Positions 19,467-20,326 of a stretch of DNA of 20,326 bases are shown in pieces (position 1 is the first letter of the stretch; each line of letters opens with the position of its first letter). Below the pieces are notes generated by a model, which searched no databases, was not told the origin of the DNA, and saw only the letters and a list, made by a program, of their open reading frames with translations. Position numbers and translations under genes: made by a program. The stretch spans positions 1 to 20,326 of the IMG/VR virus record IMGVR_UViG_3300032278_002184. One strand, written 5' to 3'. The stretch is from a virus.

Positions 19467-20326
19467 ATGCCTGTTGGTGCGAGTAGCAGACGACAGTACA
19501 TTAACCTGCAAATGCCTTACAATGGCATTGTAAAGAAAACTGAATTTCAGAAATCACCTCCATTTACAACCTATGACGCCCAGAATGTCATCCCATATGA
19601 AAGCGTGGATGGAAGGCGTCGATTAGGATCTCGCCCCGGCTTGGCCTATGATGGAAGTGATACGGGTGGCGATGTGCGTATGCTCGCTCGTATGGAATAC
19701 ATCGATACCTCTGATAATAGTCTCGAAGACAGGCTCATACAGATAGGCGAAGACGGACAGATTTACAAAAGTACATCAAATGGGGGAACTACGTTTTCCG
19801 CTAATAATAGTGGCGACCTCCGTTTTGCTACGGATCATCATCTGATGTCCGTCTGGCGAAATGGGCTGATGTACATTGCGGACTATGATCTTACCGGCCC
19901 CAAAGCATTTGGTACTAATGGGACTGTTACGGGCACTTCGTTTGACAGTACGACTTATGGCAACTGGACCACAATCGGAATCAATAAAGATGATTACGTG
20001 GTCGTCATCGACAGCGCGAGTGAAGAGGGCGCTGCAGTCGGAGTCTATGAAATCAACCTTGTTGCTTCTGGGGCTATCACTTTGGCCAGCAGTCCTGGCA
20101 ACGATACCAATATAACATTTCGTGTTGTCAGGTGCCCCAAGATTTACGATCCCAATGCGGGGATTGTTACGCGACACATCGCCAGTGCAGATAAGGGGGG
20201 CGTACCATGCGGCCATCCGTGTATCGCGTTATTTCGCGATAAAATCTGGTATGCAGGGGGCCCTGATGCTCCGCACAACGTGCATGGCAGCAAAAGTGGC
20301 GATCCTCTCGACTGGGATATTTCTGC
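19467..20326 (+). CDS. Tubular-B-like tail protein, 3' end cut by window
   Basis: A frame open from ATG 19467 to the end (286 codons without stop), preceded by GAGG (19454-19457) nine bases away. It begins 'MPVGASSRRQYINLQMPYNG' and then 'TTYDAQNVIPYESVDGRRRL' followed by 'GSRPGL'. The 'N..P.....R.R.G.RPGL' opening is characteristic of podovirus tail tubular B (gp12-type) or stabilisation proteins that complete the tail nozzle. A Thr/Ser/Gly-rich part near residues 150-220 may be an inserted domain. The C-terminal half is outside the window. Distinguishing the two roles needs the missing end. Confidence 0.65.
   Translation, partial: MPVGASSRRQYINLQMPYNGIVKKTEFQKSPPFTTYDAQNVIPYESVDGRRRLGSRPGLAYDGSDTGGDVRMLARMEYIDTSDNSLEDRLIQIGEDGQIYKSTSNGGTTFSANNSGDLRFATDHHLMSVWRNGLMYIADYDLTGPKAFGTNGTVTGTSFDSTTYGNWTTIGINKDDYVVVIDSASEEGAAVGVYEINLVASGAITLASSPGNDTNITFRVVRCPKIYDPNAGIVTRHIASADKGGVPCGHPCIALFRDKIWYAGGPDAPHNVHGSKSGDPLDWDIS

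Noticed and set aside
1-20326. Integrase, DNA polymerase, phage RNA polymerase, lysis genes or CRISPR array
   Set aside because: I looked on both strands and saw none of their signature motifs or repeat-spacer structure. They may lie outside the window.

Overview
The window looks like the genome, or an integrated copy, of a tailed double-stranded DNA phage of podovirus type. The evidence is the gene order on the + strand: large terminase, portal, scaffold, major capsid, a virion lectin-fold protein, a tubular-A-like adaptor, lectin-fold tail or fibre proteins, and a tubular-B-like protein that runs off the right end. Base composition is close to 50% G+C. Several small proteins (winged-helix proteins near the left end, a Zn-ribbon RuvC-like protein, a QxxxY nuclease) resemble proteins I associate with planctomycetes and their phages. 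A planctomycete host is therefore my inference and is not shown by the sequence. I see no integrase, DNA polymerase, RNA polymerase, lysis gene, tRNA, rRNA or CRISPR array.

Left region (1-2060): mostly non-coding and rich in repeats. It holds three small helix-turn-helix proteins (510-770 +, 1132-1422 +, 1292-1519 -). The last two overlap tail to tail by 131 bases. A hub of about 470 bases (1585-2053) carries four different families of tandem, inverted or palindromic repeats between the leftward gene at 1519 and the rightward gene at 2063. It is the best candidate for a replication origin or master control region.

Early/middle region (2063-5909): tightly packed small genes. These are a PD-(D/E)XK-like nuclease, a beta-rich small protein, an RMF-like protein, a lone LexA-type DNA-binding domain, several small Cys-pair proteins, one gene on the opposite strand (3932-4264), a strongly acidic 80-residue protein followed by a strongly basic 44-residue protein, an exported Tyr/Trp/Gly-rich protein, and a RuvC-like resolvase with an inserted Zn-ribbon. 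Many starts overlap the preceding stop and have clear ribosome binding sites. Two real-looking genes (4546-4653 and 4616-4750) are very short.

Packaging and structural region (5920-20326): a putative small terminase, a hypothetical protein, TerL, a small protein, portal, a small protein, scaffold, capsid, then virion and tail-adaptor genes. Three hairpins of intrinsic-terminator type (9521-9571, 13897-13939, 14989-15046) sit inside this single-direction array. One lies only about 30 bases before the portal start. They suggest that partial termination or RNA processing sets the relative dose of portal/scaffold/capsid and later virion proteins. The last gene is cut by the window end.
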